Source of the DNA: an uncultured Dechloromonas sp. | GTDB taxonomy: Bacteria; Pseudomonadota; Gammaproteobacteria; Burkholderiales; Rhodocyclaceae | NCBI GenBank assembly: GCA_946477505.1 | Contig: CAMKYP010000045.1 | Location: 1-14,501, forward strand | Direction of reading: 5' to 3' | Length of the DNA: 14,501 nucleotides | Shown here: positions 13,529-14,501 of the stretch, one piece after another | How the letters are laid out: each line of letters begins with the position of its first letter | How positions within the stretch are numbered: the stretch's first letter is position 1 | The notes under the pieces: generated by a model | Databases searched by the model: none | The model's input: the letters and a program-made list of their open reading frames with translations, nothing else | Told to the model about the DNA's origin: nothing | Program-made: the position numbers and the translations under genes

Positions 13529-14501
13529 TCACTTGCAGACCGGGTTGTCGCGCGAAGCCGGGCCGGCGGCGAGGAATTCCTCGCGCGGCACGCCCAGCGT
13601 CTGGTTCACCTGCGGGCTGACCTTGACCACCTTGTTGTACAGGCTGCCGTCCGGACGCTTGGCGACTTCGGTGACGAAGGCATCGGCGATCACCTGACGG
13701 TTCTGGTCGAGGCTGTAGGTGCCGGTCGGCGTATCGAACTTGAGCTGGCGCAGCGCCGCCTTCAGCTTGTCCTGGTTGCCGGAGACGTCGCCGCCCGCCT
13801 TTTCCAGGCCGAGCAGCGCCGCCTTCATGCTGATGTAGTAGCCGTGCGCCATGCTCGACGGAGCCGGCAGCGCATCGGGGAACTTGGCGCGATAGCGACG
13901 GACGAATTCCTTCCACTTCGGGTCTTCGTTCTCGTCGGCGCTGGAACTGGCCGACGGAATGCCGACGACGCGCTGCTGGAACGGCCCGCGGCTATTCAGG
14001 ACGATCGAGTCGACGGTGATCGAGCCGCCGATCAGCGGCGCCTTGCCGCCGGCCTGGTAGTACTGGCTGAGGAAATTGACCGCGTCGGCCGCGCCGAGAA
14101 CGACGAAAACGGCATCGACATCCTTGGGAATGCGGGCGATCACCGTGCTGTAATCCTTGGTGCCGAGCGGCACCCAGAAGCGGCTCGGTACCTTGCCGCC
14201 CTTGCGGCAGAATTCGGTGACGAAACCGGCGACCTGGGCATAGGGGAAGCCGTAGTCCTCGGCCACGACGGCGACATTGCGATACTTCTTCTCGTCATAG
14301 ACATAGTTGCCCAGGCCGGCGACGCGCTGCGCGCCGTCCATGCTGAAGCTGAAGAAGTTCGGGGCCGGATCGCGCAAGGTCGTTTCCTGCGCCGCCGCGG
14401 TGCCGTTCACGAAAGTCTTGGCCGGGATGGTCTTGGCCAGCTCCTTGATGGCCAGCCCTTCGCCACCCGACAAGGGGCCGACGATCAGGTCGACCTTGTC
14501 C
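13529..14501 (-). CDS. Liv-type ABC transporter periplasmic substrate-binding protein, 5' end outside window
   Basis: Codons up to the window edge are open, so about 323 residues of the C-terminal part are visible and the signal peptide lies to the right. The sequence KVDLIVGPLSGGEG, then NFFSFSMDGAQRVAGLG, VAVVAEDYGFPYAQVAGF, DYSTVIARIPKDVDAVFVVL, GYYISMKAAL and GTYSLDQNRQ is typical of type 1 periplasmic binding proteins of the LivJ/LivK group (COG0683-like). It captures the ligand in the periplasm and delivers it to Liv permeases. The downstream order binding protein-livG-livF with no permease between means livH and livM should lie upstream, beyond the right edge, or elsewhere. The ligand is unknown; branched-chain amino acids, amides and aromatic acids are all possible. 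Confidence 0.92.
   Translation of the reverse strand, partial: DKVDLIVGPLSGGEGLAIKELAKTIPAKTFVNGTAAAQETTLRDPAPNFFSFSMDGAQRVAGLGNYVYDEKKYRNVAVVAEDYGFPYAQVAGFVTEFCRKGGKVPSRFWVPLGTKDYSTVIARIPKDVDAVFVVLGAADAVNFLSQYYQAGGKAPLIGGSITVDSIVLNSRGPFQQRVVGIPSASSSADENEDPKWKEFVRRYRAKFPDALPAPSSMAHGYYISMKAALLGLEKAGGDVSGNQDKLKAALRQLKFDTPTGTYSLDQNRQVIADAFVTEVAKRPDGSLYNKVVKVSPQVNQTLGVPREEFLAAGPASRDNPVCK

Overview
This is a GC-rich (roughly 60-65% in most genes by eye), densely packed bacterial window with short intergenic gaps, strong Shine-Dalgarno sites and gene families typical of Proteobacteria. The NfsB, AcuI/YhdH and GloA proteins look proteobacterial. A cytochrome c'-like/cytochrome b561 pair, a Tat-type lipoprotein binding protein and Liv-type ABC genes suggest a metabolically versatile environmental betaproteobacterium, possibly of the Rhodocyclales type. 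That placement is inference. No RNA gene, CRISPR array or insertion sequence was found. The only non-coding stretches are short intergenic regions (longest 169 bp).

Region A (1-4460, + strand) is a head-to-tail run, probably one transcript: the 3' end of an Old Yellow Enzyme-type alkene reductase, a small ABM-fold monooxygenase, a zinc-less MDR quinone-oxidoreductase-like protein, an exported SnoaL-like protein, the nitroreductase NfsB, an exported PEBP/YbhB-like protein, a cytochrome c'-like haem protein and a cytochrome b561-type membrane protein. The theme is reduction or detoxification of quinones, enones and nitro compounds, finishing with a b/c cytochrome pair that could pass quinol electrons to the periplasm. 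Region B (4557-5540, + strand) is acuI/yhdH, an acrylyl-CoA reductase-type MDR enzyme separated by 96 bp.

Region C (5710-9091) is a LysR regulator (- strand) facing, across a very AT-rich 91-bp divergent control region, a + strand set of an exported major royal jelly/yellow-family protein, glyoxalase I and a prolyl-4-hydroxylase-like 2OG-Fe(II) oxygenase. The regulator probably controls this set.

Region D (9106-14501, - strand) begins, in transcription order from the right edge, with a Liv-type periplasmic binding protein (cut by the window), LivG, LivF, a DJ-1/PfpI protein, a Tat/lipoprotein glycine-betaine-type (OpuAC) binding protein and a RidA-like protein. It ends in a clear rho-independent terminator. 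An IclR regulator follows immediately with its own predicted promoter and may control the transport operon. Two unrelated binding-protein families and two small-metabolite repair-type proteins in one operon suggest uptake and catabolism of a nitrogenous compound. The substrate cannot be read from sequence.
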